Assembly: GCA_016283745.1 (NCBI GenBank) | Contig: JAEENM010000108.1 | Location: 1 to 41,081, forward strand | DNA length: 41,081 nucleotides | Source: Bacteroidales bacterium | Lineage (GTDB): Bacteria > Bacteroidota > Bacteroidia > Bacteroidales > P3 | Reading direction: 5' to 3' | Shown: positions 15,700-24,010 of the stretch, piece after piece | How positions within the stretch are numbered: the first letter of the stretch is position 1 | Layout of the letters: every line of letters begins with the position of its first letter | The notes under the pieces: model-generated | What the model saw: only the letters and a program-made list of their open reading frames with translations | What the model was told of the DNA's origin: nothing | The model's database searches: none | Program-made: the position numbers and the translations under genes

Positions 15700-17502
15700 A
15701 TGACTTTTGAAGAACTCGGCATAGAATCCCGACTACTGAAAGCCATCACCGAGATGGGCTTCGAAAAACCTATGCCTGTGCAGGAACAGGTGCTGCCGGT
15801 GCTGCTTGCCGAAGACACCGACCTCGTAGGCCTCGCCCAAACGGGAACCGGAAAAACAGCAGCCTTCGGACTGCCAGCCATCCAACGCCTCAACACATAC
15901 GAACCTTCCACCGAAGTGCTGATACTCTCCCCCACCCGCGAACTCTGCCTGCAGATTGCCAAAGACCTCAAACAGTATTCCAAATACGTCGAGGGATGCA
16001 GCGTGGTGGCCGTTTACGGCGGCGCCAGCATCGAAGTGCAGAAAAAAGAGCTGAAAAACGGCGCCAAAATCATCGTAGCAACACCGGGACGCATACACGA
16101 CATGATACGCCGCCGCTACGTGGACCTCTCGCAGGTGAAAGTGGTGGTGCTTGACGAAGCCGACGAGATGCTCGACATGGGTTTCAAGGACGACCTCGAT
16201 GCCATACTCGAACAGACTCCCTCCACCAAAAACACATGGCTTTTCTCCGCCACAATGCCCGACGAGGTGGCCCGCATTGCTCAAGGATATATGACCGACC
16301 CGCGCGAGATAACCGTGGGCACCCGCAACTCGGGAGCACAGAACGTGCGCCACTGCTACTATCTCGTCCAGGCCAAGGACCGCTATCTGGCACTTAAACG
16401 CATAGCCGACTACAACCCCAACATCTACGCTATAATTTTCTGCCGCACCCGCACCGAGACGCAGGAGGTGGCCACCGCCCTTATCCGCGACGGCTACAAC
16501 GCCGACGCCTTGCACGGAGACCTCTCGCAACCCCAGCGCGACCACGTGATGAACCGTTTTCGCTGCAAAAACCTGCAGATGCTCGTAGCCACCGACGTGG
16601 CGGCACGCGGACTCGACGTGAGCAACCTCACGCACGTCATCAACTATAACCTGCCCGACGAGATAGAGGTCTATACCCACCGTAGCGGACGTACCGGACG
16701 CGCCGACAAAACGGGCATATCCATCGCCATAGTGAACCTTCGCGAGAAGCACAAAATCAAGAAGATAGAGGCGATGATAAAGAAGAAATTCGAGCAGTTG
16801 CCCATACCCACGGGAATGGAGGTGTGCCAGAAACAGTTCTTCAACATGATACACCGCGTGGAGCACGTCGACGTGAACTACGACGAAATAAACCCCTACA
16901 TCGGCGAGGTGGTGAAACAGCTCGAATGGATGGACAAAGAGGAGCTGATACGCCGTTTCGTATCCATCGAGTTCAACCGTTTCCTTGAATACTACCGCAA
17001 CGCCCCCGACCTCAACGTGAAGGAGAAAGAGGAGCGCAAGGCCATCGAGAAAAAGAAAAAAGAGACCGTGCACGACGACAGCGGCATGGCACGACTGATG
17101 TTCAACCTCGGCTACAAGGACAAAATCCAGCCCCAGCGCCTTATCGGGATGATAAACGACCGCTGCCGTGACACCAAGATAAAGATAGGCAAAATCGACA
17201 TTTCGGAACTGTTTACATATATAGATGTAGATGGCAACTACGCCAACGATATCATCGAGGCGTTCCACGGCGAAACGTACCGCGGACGTCCGCTTATTGT
17301 TCAGGCAGCAAAAAGCAAACGCAAGGACAAGGACGAGGCGCGCAAAAGCTACAAGGAACACAAAAAAGCATCGGCCAGAGATAACGATGACAAACCCCGA
17401 CGCGACCGCAGAAGTGACAGAAAAGAGGAAAAACACGACCGCAGACACGACAAATACGATGAAAAACGTGACCGCGACAGCCGCAAGAAAAGACGGAGAT
17501 AA
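15700..17502 (+). CDS. DEAD-box ATP-dependent RNA helicase (DeaD/DbpA-like)
   Basis: This 600-residue helicase carries the Q-motif region at the N-terminus, motif I AQTGTGKT (46-53), PTREL, TPGR, DEAD (152-155), SAT, and the second RecA domain ending HRSGRTGR. A DbpA/CsdA-type RNA-binding domain follows at about 465-540 (MARLMFNLGYKD to GRPLIVQAA). A highly basic, charged tail of about 55 residues, rich in Arg, Asp and Lys, completes it. Such enzymes unwind RNA during ribosome assembly and cold adaptation. The start at 15700 aligns with the family N-terminus FEELGI. It has no obvious operon partner, and the small peptide gene upstream ends in a terminator. Confidence 0.95.
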   Translation: MTFEELGIESRLLKAITEMGFEKPMPVQEQVLPVLLAEDTDLVGLAQTGTGKTAAFGLPAIQRLNTYEPSTEVLILSPTRELCLQIAKDLKQYSKYVEGCSVVAVYGGASIEVQKKELKNGAKIIVATPGRIHDMIRRRYVDLSQVKVVVLDEADEMLDMGFKDDLDAILEQTPSTKNTWLFSATMPDEVARIAQGYMTDPREITVGTRNSGAQNVRHCYYLVQAKDRYLALKRIADYNPNIYAIIFCRTRTETQEVATALIRDGYNADALHGDLSQPQRDHVMNRFRCKNLQMLVATDVAARGLDVSNLTHVINYNLPDEIEVYTHRSGRTGRADKTGISIAIVNLREKHKIKKIEAMIKKKFEQLPIPTGMEVCQKQFFNMIHRVEHVDVNYDEINPYIGEVVKQLEWMDKEELIRRFVSIEFNRFLEYYRNAPDLNVKEKEERKAIEKKKKETVHDDSGMARLMFNLGYKDKIQPQRLIGMINDRCRDTKIKIGKIDISELFTYIDVDGNYANDIIEAFHGETYRGRPLIVQAAKSKRKDKDEARKSYKEHKKASARDNDDKPRRDRRSDRKEEKHDRRHDKYDEKRDRDSRKKRRR

Positions 17503-17508
17503 GTAGTC

Positions 17509-17600
17509 AGTTTGTAGTTTGCAGTTTGCAGTTGAGCATCTTCACACCTCAAAAAAAATCCGTTCTTTATCACAGTTCACTGCTCACAGTTCACATATTA
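17509..17600. repeat. short direct intergenic repeats
   Basis: CAGTTTGTAGTTTGCAGTTTGCAGTTG is a degenerate 7-base repeat, followed by CACAGTTCACTGCTCACAGTTCACA. The second part resembles the TTCACT block of the composite repeat at 4400-4440. Confidence 0.5.
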
Positions 17601-17612
17601 AAAAAAAAATCG

Positions 17613-17620
17613 TATATTTG
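17613..17620 (+). promoter_or_regulatory. -7 promoter element for glyA
   Basis: TATATTTG followed by C matches TAnnTTTG and lies about 42 bases before the glyA ATG. The -33 position carries only TTC, a weak match. Confidence 0.55.
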
Positions 17621-17661
17621 CAGAACACACAACAAAAGTAATTTTATAACAACAAATTGAT

Positions 17662-18942
17662 ATGCAAAGAGATACAGCTATTTTTGACTTGATCAAAAAA
17701 GAAAGAGAACGCCAGACCAAAGGCATAGAGCTCATAGCATCTGAAAACTTCGTCAGCGAACAGGTGATGGAAGCCATGGGTTCGGTAATGACAAACAAAT
17801 ACGCCGAGGGCTATCCTGGAAAACGCTACTATGGTGGTTGCCAGATAGTTGACCAGAGCGAACAACTGGCCATCGACAGAGTTAAACAGCTCTTCGGTGC
17901 CGAATGGGCCAACGTGCAACCCCACTCTGGCGCACAGGCCAACATGGCAGTGCTGCTGGCCTGCCTGCAACCGGGCGACACCTTCATGGGTCTCGACCTG
18001 AACCACGGCGGACACCTGTCACACGGTTCCCCCGTAAACTCCTCCGGAATCCTCTATCATCCTGTGGCTTACGCCGTTGAGGAAGAGACCGGCACCATCA
18101 ACTACGACAAGATGGAGCAGGTGGCCCTGCAGGAACGTCCCAAACTCATCATCGGCGGTGCTTCGGCCTACAGCCGCGACTGGGATTGGAAACGCATGCG
18201 TGAGATTGCCGACAAAATCGGCGCCATACTGATGGGCGACATCTCGCACCCCGCCGGCCTCATAGCCAAAGGCGAACTGAACAACGCCGTGGCTTACTGC
18301 CACATCGTTACCACCACCACCCACAAGACCCTCCGCGGACCTCGCGGCGGTATGATCATGCTGGGCAAAGATTTCGACAATCCTTGGGGCAAAAAGACTC
18401 CCAAAGGCGAAATCAAGAAAATGTCGGCACTGCTCGACTCCGCAGTGTTCCCCGGCTGCCAAGGCGGTCCTCTGGAACACGTCATCGCTGCCAAAGCAGT
18501 CGCTTTCGGCGAAGCCCTTACCGACGACTACGGCCGTTACATCAAACAGGTTCGCGCCAACGCCAAGACCATGGCCGACGCTTTCGTGGCTAAAGGATAC
18601 AAAGTTATCTCCAACGGCACCGACAACCACCTGATGCTTATCGACCTGCGCACCAAGTTCCCCGAACTGACAGGTAAAGTGGCCGAAAACACTCTTGTTA
18701 AAGCCGACATCACCATCAACAAAAACATGGTGCCTTTCGACAGCCGCTCGCCGTTCCAGACCTCCGGTATCCGCGTGGGAACTCCCGCCATCACCACCCG
18801 TGGACTGAAAGAAGGCGACATGGCCGGCATCGTTGACATGATTGACGCCATCCTTTGCGACGTGAACAACGAGGACCTCATCGCCAAGACCCGCAAACAG
18901 GTCAACGAGATGATGCAGGACCGTCCTCTCTTCGCTTGGTAG
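17662..18942 (+). CDS. glyA: serine hydroxymethyltransferase
   Basis: This 426-residue PLP enzyme is the usual GlyA length. It converts serine and tetrahydrofolate to glycine and 5,10-methylene-tetrahydrofolate, the main source of one-carbon units. Visible landmarks are [11 protein letters not shown] near the N-terminus, the [11 protein letters not shown] loop, and the PLP-binding lysine Lys222 in [14 protein letters not shown]. The C-terminus includes [19 protein letters not shown]. It is monocistronic, with a -7 promoter element at 17613 and two terminator hairpins directly downstream. No oddities were found. Confidence 0.98.
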   Translation: MQRDTAIFDLIKKERERQTKGIELIASENFVSEQVMEAMGSVMTNKYAEGYPGKRYYGGCQIVDQSEQLAIDRVKQLFGAEWANVQPHSGAQANMAVLLACLQPGDTFMGLDLNHGGHLSHGSPVNSSGILYHPVAYAVEEETGTINYDKMEQVALQERPKLIIGGASAYSRDWDWKRMREIADKIGAILMGDISHPAGLIAKGELNNAVAYCHIVTTTTHKTLRGPRGGMIMLGKDFDNPWGKKTPKGEIKKMSALLDSAVFPGCQGGPLEHVIAAKAVAFGEALTDDYGRYIKQVRANAKTMADAFVAKGYKVISNGTDNHLMLIDLRTKFPELTGKVAENTLVKADITINKNMVPFDSRSPFQTSGIRVGTPAITTRGLKEGDMAGIVDMIDAILCDVNNEDLIAKTRKQVNEMMQDRPLFAW

Positions 18943-18974
18943 AGAATCGTTTTGTTTTCATATTTCTATATTTG

Positions 18975-19005
18975 ACGGGAACCCAATGGGGTTCCCGTTT
19001 TTTTT
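18975..19005 (+). terminator. terminator after glyA
   Basis: ACGGGAACCC (18975-18984) pairs perfectly with GGGTTCCCGT (18989-18998) across a 4-base loop and is followed by a T-run. Confidence 0.9.
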
Positions 19006-19030
19006 ATTTCACTCGAAAGTATATTTACAA

Positions 19031-19060
19031 AAAAAACGGTTAGATGACTAACCGTTTTTT
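19031..19060. terminator. bidirectional terminator between glyA and the acid phosphatase
   Basis: AAAAAACGGTTAG (19031-19043) pairs with CTAACCGTTTTTT (19048-19060) around the loop ATGA. The A-run on one side and T-run on the other allow it to work on both strands for the two convergent genes. Confidence 0.8.
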
Positions 19061-19087
19061 TTCTTATTATTCAAAAATCAAGTTCGA

Positions 19088-19128
19088 AACCTCAACTCTC
19101 AATTTTCAATTTCCAATTTTCAACTTTC
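19088..19128. repeat. short intergenic repeat overlapping the acid phosphatase 3' end
   Basis: Units of the type CTCAATTTTCAATTTCCAATTTTCAAC are simple degenerate repeats. On the minus strand they encode the last few residues (KLKIGN) and the stop of the phosphatase gene. Confidence 0.6.
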
Positions 19129-19822
19129 TAAACTCTTTCTGGGCTTTTTCCAGCAGTTCTATAAACCTTTTGTCGGCGTGCATACGTGCCACGGCGGCGG
19201 AGGCCACCAGACGTGCGGCATCCACGTCGCTCTGCCAGTGGTAGCCGGCAATAACACGGCTCTGTCCGAACTCATAGCCACGGGCCAGCAGAGCGTCGGC
19301 ATTGTCGGGATTCACCTCGGTAAGCACCAAAGCTGCCGTCCATCCACGTATGGTGTGTCCCGAAGGATAGGAACCGTTGGTGCGGAGCTCCTCCTCGTCA
19401 TCGGGGTAGATCGTGGGCTCGTTGTAAAATGCATACGGACGTATCCGCATATAATGTGCCTTGGGCAGTATCCTTGCTTGGTCGGCGGCGGCGATAGAGG
19501 CTTTGAGAAAATTGTAGATGGCAGGAGTGCCTTTCTCTGTTATCTCCATCCCGAAAGGAACGCTGAACTCGGTGCAAATCGTGGCCAAGGACCACACTGC
19601 ATCGCGCAGAGCCATAGCCACACGGGCAGAATCCTTTCGTTGCTCCTTGCCCCACTGATACTGCGAAATATCGTACTTAAACGCCATCGAAGCGGTGTCG
19701 GGTGGAGGTGGCAGGAAAAACACAGAGTTGGGCATCTGCTGGGGAGTGAACAGGGAATTCTGTGCCATCGACAAAAAAGGCACAAAAAGCATCGCACAAA
19801 AAATCAGTCGTTTCATCATCAT
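19106..19822 (-). CDS. periplasmic class A acid phosphatase (PAP2 superfamily)
   Basis: From the ATG run at 19822-19814 the protein is about 238 residues with a signal peptide MKRLIFCAMLFVPFLSMAQ. The three PAP2 signature segments are present: KAHYMRIRP (KxxxxxxRP), GSYPSGH, and SRVIAGYHWQSDVDA (SRxxxxxHxxxD). All catalytic residues, including the nucleophilic His of the last motif, are kept. It should hydrolyse phosphate monoesters in the periplasm. A TTG start at 19846 is rejected because it overlaps the -7 element. The last residues, KLKIGN, and the stop lie inside an intergenic repeat, so the native C-terminus has probably been replaced. Confidence 0.92.
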   Translation of the reverse strand: MMMKRLIFCAMLFVPFLSMAQNSLFTPQQMPNSVFFLPPPPDTASMAFKYDISQYQWGKEQRKDSARVAMALRDAVWSLATICTEFSVPFGMEITEKGTPAIYNFLKASIAAADQARILPKAHYMRIRPYAFYNEPTIYPDDEEELRTNGSYPSGHTIRGWTAALVLTEVNPDNADALLARGYEFGQSRVIAGYHWQSDVDAARLVASAAVARMHADKRFIELLEKAQKEFRKLKIGN

Positions 19823-19843
19823 TAATTTTATATATCGGATGTG

Positions 19844-19851
19844 CAAAGTTA
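19844..19851 (-). promoter_or_regulatory. -7 promoter element for the acid phosphatase
   Basis: The minus strand reads TAACTTTG followed by C, 21 bases before the first ATG. It supports the ATG start and a short leader. Confidence 0.55.
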
Positions 19852-19893
19852 CGAAAAATAATCCGTTTTAGCCTTTTTTTGACAAAAAAAACG

Positions 19894-19901
19894 TAAATTT
19901 G
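19894..19901 (+). promoter_or_regulatory. -7 promoter element for DUF4491-miaB
   Basis: TAAATTTG followed by C matches the consensus. A TTTG upstream is only 12 bases away, so the -33 element is unclear. It places the ATG at 19980 about 70 bases downstream. Confidence 0.5.
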
Positions 19902-19979
19902 CACAGAAAAACAATTGCGCACACACCAAATAAAACGATATACACCAACAACTTACACAACAATTCCCATATCTGCGAC

Positions 19980-20306
19980 ATGTATTTCAACGGAATAATA
20001 ATAGCCCTTGCAACTTTCGCAACCATCGGCCTTTGGCATCCCATAGTAATAAAAGCCGAATACCGCTGGGGCACACGTCCTTGGGCTGTTTTTCTGCTTG
20101 TCGGCTTGGGCTGTATCGCAGGGGCGCTGTTCATCCCCAACACCATACTTTCGGCAGTGTGCGGCGTTTTCGGGGCGTCGGCCCTGTGGGGCATCGGAGA
20201 ACTTTTCAAGCAGAAACGCCGTGTGCAAAAAGGCTGGTTCCCGATGAATCCCAAGAGAAAAAACGAATACCTTACCAACGACGATTCTTCCAAAACACAA
20301 GAATAA
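19980..20306 (+). CDS. DUF4491 family inner-membrane protein
   Basis: The frame is open from 19899, but the ATG at 19980 (MYFNGIIIALATF) matches the family start and follows the promoter, giving 108 residues. Three membrane segments are visible: FNGIIIALATFATIGLWHPI, WAVFLLVGLGCIAGALFI and the region around VCGVFGASALWGIGE. The conserved end IGELFKQKRRVQKGWFPMNP is the DUF4491 hallmark. The biochemical role is unknown. Only 9 bases separate it from miaB, so the two are co-transcribed. Confidence 0.88.
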   Translation: MYFNGIIIALATFATIGLWHPIVIKAEYRWGTRPWAVFLLVGLGCIAGALFIPNTILSAVCGVFGASALWGIGELFKQKRRVQKGWFPMNPKRKNEYLTNDDSSKTQE

Positions 20307-20315
20307 CCGCAAACC

Positions 20316-21647
20316 ATGAGCAAACGAGTTTACATAGAGACCTACGGCTGCCAGATGAATTTCGCCGACAGCGAGATTGTCGGAGCCATACTCCTTAAAC
20401 ACAACCACCAGATTGTCACCGACATACAGCAGGCCGATGTGGTGCTTATCAACACCTGCGCCATCCGCGACAACGCCGAGCAGCGCATCCGCAAACGTCT
20501 GGGCGAGCTGAAAGCGGCCAAGAGACGCAATCCAGCCCTTAAAATCGGCATCCTCGGCTGCATGGCCGAACGCCTGAAGGAACAACTTCTGCAGGACGAC
20601 ATGCCGGTGGATCTCGTGGTCGGTCCCGACGCCTACCGCAACCTGCCCGAGCTCCTGAGCCGTGTGGACTGCGGCGAACGCACCGCAAGCGTGCTGCTCT
20701 CCGAAGAGGAGACCTACGCCGAGATAGACCCCGTGCGCCTCGGCAGCAACGGCATCTCGGCTTTCATCTCCATCATGCGCGGATGCCAGAATTTCTGCTC
20801 CTACTGCGTGGTGCCCTACACCCGTGGCCGCGAACGCAGCCGCGACCCGCAGACTATCGTCGACGAGGCCCAACGTCTGTTCGACAAAGGCTACCGCGAG
20901 ATAACCTTGCTGGGACAGAACGTTAACTCCTACCGTTGGGACTGCGACGGCCAACTTACCGACTTCCCCGACCTGATGCACCGCGTGGCGCAGATTAGCC
21001 CGCTGCTGCGGATACGTTTTTCCACCTCGCACCCCAAAGACTTGTCGGACAAACTGTTAGAAGTGATGGCCGCCAACCCCAACATCTGCCAGTGCATACA
21101 CCTGCCCGTGCAGTCGGGAAGCGACAACATGCTGAAACTGATGAACCGCAAATACACCGTGGAGTGGTACCTCGGACGTGTGGAGGCCATACGCCGCTAC
21201 CTGCCAGACTGCTCCATCACCACCGACGTTATTGCCGGATTCTGCAACGAGACCGAGGAGGACCACCAACAGACCCTCGACCTCTTCCGCAAAGTGGGCT
21301 ACGACTACGCATTTATGTTCAAATACTCCATGCGGCCCAACACCTACGCCGCCAAACGTCTGCAGGACAACATCCCCGAAGATGTAAAGACACGTCGTTT
21401 GGAAGAGATAATAGCCCTGCAGGGCGAGCTGTCGCTGCAAAGCAACCGCCGCGACGTGGGCAAGACCTTCGAAGTGCTTATCGAAGGCACCTCCAAACGC
21501 TCCGCCGAACAACTTTTCGGACGCAACAGCCAAAACAAAGTCATCGTCTTCCCCCGCGAGGACTACAAGCCCGGCCAGTACGTCATGGTACAAGTAACCG
21601 ACTGCACCTCCGCCACACTTATCGGAAAAGCGGTCAGTAGTCAGTAG
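20316..21647 (+). CDS. miaB: tRNA-2-methylthio-N6-dimethylallyladenosine synthase
   Basis: This 443-residue radical-SAM methylthiotransferase adds the ms2 group to i6A37 of tRNAs reading UNN codons. The N-terminal MTTase domain carries cluster ligands Cys12 (ETYGCQMN), Cys48 (NTCAIR) and Cys82 (GCMAER). The radical-SAM motif is Cys157-x3-Cys161-x2-Cys164 (CQNFCSYC). A C-terminal TRAM domain includes FEVLIEG and a GQYVMVQV strand. All six cysteines are intact, so it should be active. The gene ends abnormally: the last codons (VSSQ) and the TAG stop are made by the start of a 7-base tandem repeat array at 21633, so the original last few codons have been replaced. Confidence 0.97.
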   Translation: MSKRVYIETYGCQMNFADSEIVGAILLKHNHQIVTDIQQADVVLINTCAIRDNAEQRIRKRLGELKAAKRRNPALKIGILGCMAERLKEQLLQDDMPVDLVVGPDAYRNLPELLSRVDCGERTASVLLSEEETYAEIDPVRLGSNGISAFISIMRGCQNFCSYCVVPYTRGRERSRDPQTIVDEAQRLFDKGYREITLLGQNVNSYRWDCDGQLTDFPDLMHRVAQISPLLRIRFSTSHPKDLSDKLLEVMAANPNICQCIHLPVQSGSDNMLKLMNRKYTVEWYLGRVEAIRRYLPDCSITTDVIAGFCNETEEDHQQTLDLFRKVGYDYAFMFKYSMRPNTYAAKRLQDNIPEDVKTRRLEEIIALQGELSLQSNRRDVGKTFEVLIEGTSKRSAEQLFGRNSQNKVIVFPREDYKPGQYVMVQVTDCTSATLIGKAVSSQ

Positions 21648-21688
21648 TCAGCTGTCAGTGGTCAGCTGTCAGTTATCAGTTGTCAGTA
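21633..21688 (+). repeat. 8 x 7-base tandem repeat (GTCAGTA type)
   Basis: Eight consecutive heptamers of the type GTCAGTA, GTCAGCT, GTCAGTG and GTCAGTT fill exactly 56 bases. One unit begins with A. The array overlaps the last 15 bases of miaB. Confidence 0.85.
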
Positions 21689-21744
21689 GGTTTTTCACTC
21701 CTCCTTGCCCCTTCAGACGGAGGGAAAACAATGTTGTGTCGAAT

Positions 21745-21774
21745 TTCAGAGACGTTTCCTGAAACGTCTCTGAA
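21745..21774. other. perfect inverted repeat after miaB
   Basis: TTCAGAGACGTTTC (21745-21758) is mirrored by GAAACGTCTCTGAA (21761-21774) with only two central bases. It could extrude as a hairpin or bind a dimeric protein, and it directly precedes the terminator. Confidence 0.6.
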
Positions 21775-21776
21775 GC

Positions 21777-21812
21777 AAAAAAAACTCCGCAATTTATGCG
21801 GAGTTTTTTTTC
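21777..21812. terminator. bidirectional terminator between miaB and the secreted protein gene
   Basis: AAAAAACTCCGCA (21779-21791) pairs with TGCGGAGTTTTTT (21797-21809) around ATTTA. A and T runs on the two sides serve both convergent genes. Confidence 0.88.
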
Positions 21813-21827
21813 GTATTTGCCTCTTTA

Positions 21828-23315
21828 TCACATATCTTTCACAAGGCGCACTGACCGACCCAAGCTACGTCCGGCGTAGGCTACGCCCACACCATAGATG
21901 CCGAAGTTCAGAGCGTACACGACGTCGCTAGAGAAGTACGTGGCCGACCAGTAGTAGCCGCCTTCTCTGACACTGACAGCGCTGACCAACGTCCCACTGC
22001 GATTCCCATTACAAGGCAAGAAGGTGGCACCAGCATTCTCCAATGTAACCCACTGCGCGGCAGAAATAACGTTTGTGGTGAAGGTCGTATTACGGGTGTT
22101 GGTGGAGTCGAGTGCGTATGTGGAAGCACTCCAGTTATCTGGCACTATGATAAGTCCTTGCACACCGTTTACAGTAGCTTTGGCATAGCGTATGCCGGAG
22201 GTGGTGCTGCGAGTGTCGAGCAAGTAAGTCCATTCAGTACGGGTAAGCGTACGCCATGAGCCCGGGGCGTAGGTGGTTCTAGTTTTGGGGGCATATATGG
22301 CATTGAAAACACCCCAGTCGTAATTGGTGCCAAAAATATCAGTATTGCCGTTACCGTAATCAGAATGAGTGGTGCTGGTCATATACGGGTATTTGTTGTT
22401 GTACCCACTTGTTCCCCAGCCAAAAAGATCAATCCAACCGTTATAAGAGGATGACATGTTGCTGTGGGCTGAGCCAATGGTATCCCACTGGTTGGGTGCG
22501 AAACGCCAAGTGCCAGCGGCTGTGCCGCCACCTGCCACGGCGTGGGTTGTGGCTGTGCTGCCACCATTAGTGGCGCTCCACTGCAGGTTGCCGGACGAGA
22601 ATACAACTCTGGTACTGGGAGATACGGAGACGGAATTAGACACTGCTGGTAGTGCAAAGAGTAGCGTGATATTCTCACTCGTTGTTTGTTGCTGCTGAAC
22701 TTCAGCACTAGCAATTACAATACCGCTATTTATGGCAAAGCCTACAATCTTCAACTCATCACCACTCTGGAAGGGGTTGGACGACTGGCGTTTTTCCACA
22801 GCATTGCTATTGCCACGGAACGAAATGCCATTTTCCGCACCCGTGCAGCTGTTCAGCAACTTGATGGTGCAGCATCCCTGTGCGGTAGCTACGGCCAAAA
22901 GATATACCTGCGCCGTTTGCATACGCACCTCGAAATGGTTTTGACCCGCTTCGAGAGCCATGACGCGTTCAGCAACACGCTGTCCAGCAAGGTTGTACAT
23001 CTGCAGGGTGGCCTCGCCACTTTGGGCAACGCTAACTGTCACGTTGGTGAATCCGGTAGCGGGATTGGGATAGGCGGAGATACGAGTTTCGGCACCTTGT
23101 GCTTCGGCTATGCTAACCACAGGGAATTCGAGCACCGTGTCGGGATAGACAAGGGTTTCGGTCCACGAGCGGGTCAGGTTCTGCACCTGCACGGAGTCCA
23201 TTTGCACATAGTCGCCACTGGTTGTGACTCCAGTGAATTTAAGTGTGATGTTCTGCGCTAAGGCTGTAGTAAGCGCAAGGCTCATCATGGCCAAGGATGT
23301 AAAAATTTTTCTCAT
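21828..23315 (-). CDS. secreted protein: N-terminal T9SS-sorting-like module plus FISUMP/DUF1566-like C-terminal domain
   Basis: This 495-residue protein starts with a signal peptide (1-21, ending TALAQ). Next comes the segment NLTRSWTETLVYPDTVL (46-62), nearly identical to the left-edge protein. A module resembling the T9SS type A sorting domain spans about 80-155, with YPNP at 82-85, LQMYNLAGQRV and a final IKLLN. A linker with GDELKIVGFAINSG and ITLLF follows. The rest (about 230-495) is rich in Trp, Tyr, Ser, Thr and Gly and ends GGYYWSATYFSS then GRSVRLVKDM. That ending resembles the Fibrobacter succinogenes major paralogous (FISUMP) and DUF1566-type domains. It is probably exported, but no sorting domain is at the C-terminus, so its surface attachment is unclear. 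Confidence 0.88.
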   Translation of the reverse strand: MRKIFTSLAMMSLALTTALAQNITLKFTGVTTSGDYVQMDSVQVQNLTRSWTETLVYPDTVLEFPVVSIAEAQGAETRISAYPNPATGFTNVTVSVAQSGEATLQMYNLAGQRVAERVMALEAGQNHFEVRMQTAQVYLLAVATAQGCCTIKLLNSCTGAENGISFRGNSNAVEKRQSSNPFQSGDELKIVGFAINSGIVIASAEVQQQQTTSENITLLFALPAVSNSVSVSPSTRVVFSSGNLQWSATNGGSTATTHAVAGGGTAAGTWRFAPNQWDTIGSAHSNMSSSYNGWIDLFGWGTSGYNNKYPYMTSTTHSDYGNGNTDIFGTNYDWGVFNAIYAPKTRTTYAPGSWRTLTRTEWTYLLDTRSTTSGIRYAKATVNGVQGLIIVPDNWSASTYALDSTNTRNTTFTTNVISAAQWVTLENAGATFLPCNGNRSGTLVSAVSVREGGYYWSATYFSSDVVYALNFGIYGVGVAYAGRSLGRSVRLVKDM

Positions 23316-23695
23316 CTTTTTGTATAGTTTTGATGATTATTATAAATGGATTTGAATAAATTATGTTTCGAATAACAAAATGATACGGCTCGCAACAAAA
23401 ACATACGGTAACCGCAATAAAAATCGAGCTTCCGCAACGAATTGCTTATCAACAATAAAAAAAGAGACAAAAAACGCTCTACAACAGCAACAACCTCTAA
23501 TTCAGCACCTTGTCTACTTAATATATTATACTGGCAATGCAGTTCCCTATTGAAGCAGAATAGCGGCTGGCTTGAGACAGGGGGGGGGTAATACACTGAT
23601 ACTCAATAGATTAAGATAATTAAATCTATTGGCTTTTTTCACAAACTCCTGTGTTTCAGCAATTAGCATATATCAGTATTATTATTTTGTCTTTG

Positions 23696-23703
23696 CAAAT
23701 ATA
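23696..23703 (-). promoter_or_regulatory. -7 promoter element for the secreted protein at 21828-23315
   Basis: The minus strand reads TATATTTG followed by C, preceded by an A-rich stretch. No TTTG is at the normal -33 spacing. Other promoters closer to the gene were not found. Confidence 0.4.
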
Positions 23704-23744
23704 CGTTTTTTTTTGTGAATTGTTGTTTTTTTTGTGAACCGCAA

Positions 23745-24010
23745 ACTGTGATGAGTGAAAAAGAGTGATTTAGTTGTCAGTAGTCGGTGGTCGGTTAAGA
23801 AGTTTAGAAGTTAAGAAACTAAGGAGTGAAGGGGTGTTGAAGTGTTGACTGTTTAATTGTTTGTAATGAAATTGTACATTGTTCATTGTAAATTGTAAAT
23901 TCTCCCGCGGTCCCTGAGCTCATCGAAGCCCCGCCGCCCATTTCAACTCTCAACTCACAACTTTCAACTAAAATGTCGCCCCTACGGGGCTGTTTGTCCG
24001 GCTACAGCCC
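23745..24010 (-). repeat. composite dispersed repeat, copy B (inverted)
   Basis: Read on the minus strand from 24010, it gives the GCCGGACAAAC block and hairpin GCCCC-GTA-GGGGC, then AGTTGAAAGTTG units. CCTTAGTTTCTTAACTTC (about 23810) and CTCTTTTTCACT (about 23760) follow. This is the same order as at 4241-4440, with a longer middle part. Confidence 0.7.

Noticed and set aside
15733..17448. 571-residue open frame on the minus strand opposite the helicase gene
   Set aside because: It is a mirror of the codon bias of the DEAD-box gene. It has no recognisable motif, start signal or promoter, and the plus-strand gene has all helicase motifs.
19823..19846. Upstream TTG start for the acid phosphatase
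   Set aside because: The TTG is part of the -7 promoter box TAACTTTG, so it would be untranscribed. The ATG run at 19822-19814 begins a good signal peptide.
23312..23596. 94-residue minus-strand frame upstream of the secreted protein gene
   Set aside because: It starts inside the G9/C9 tract, overlaps the next gene start, has no domain, and lies in a likely leader region.
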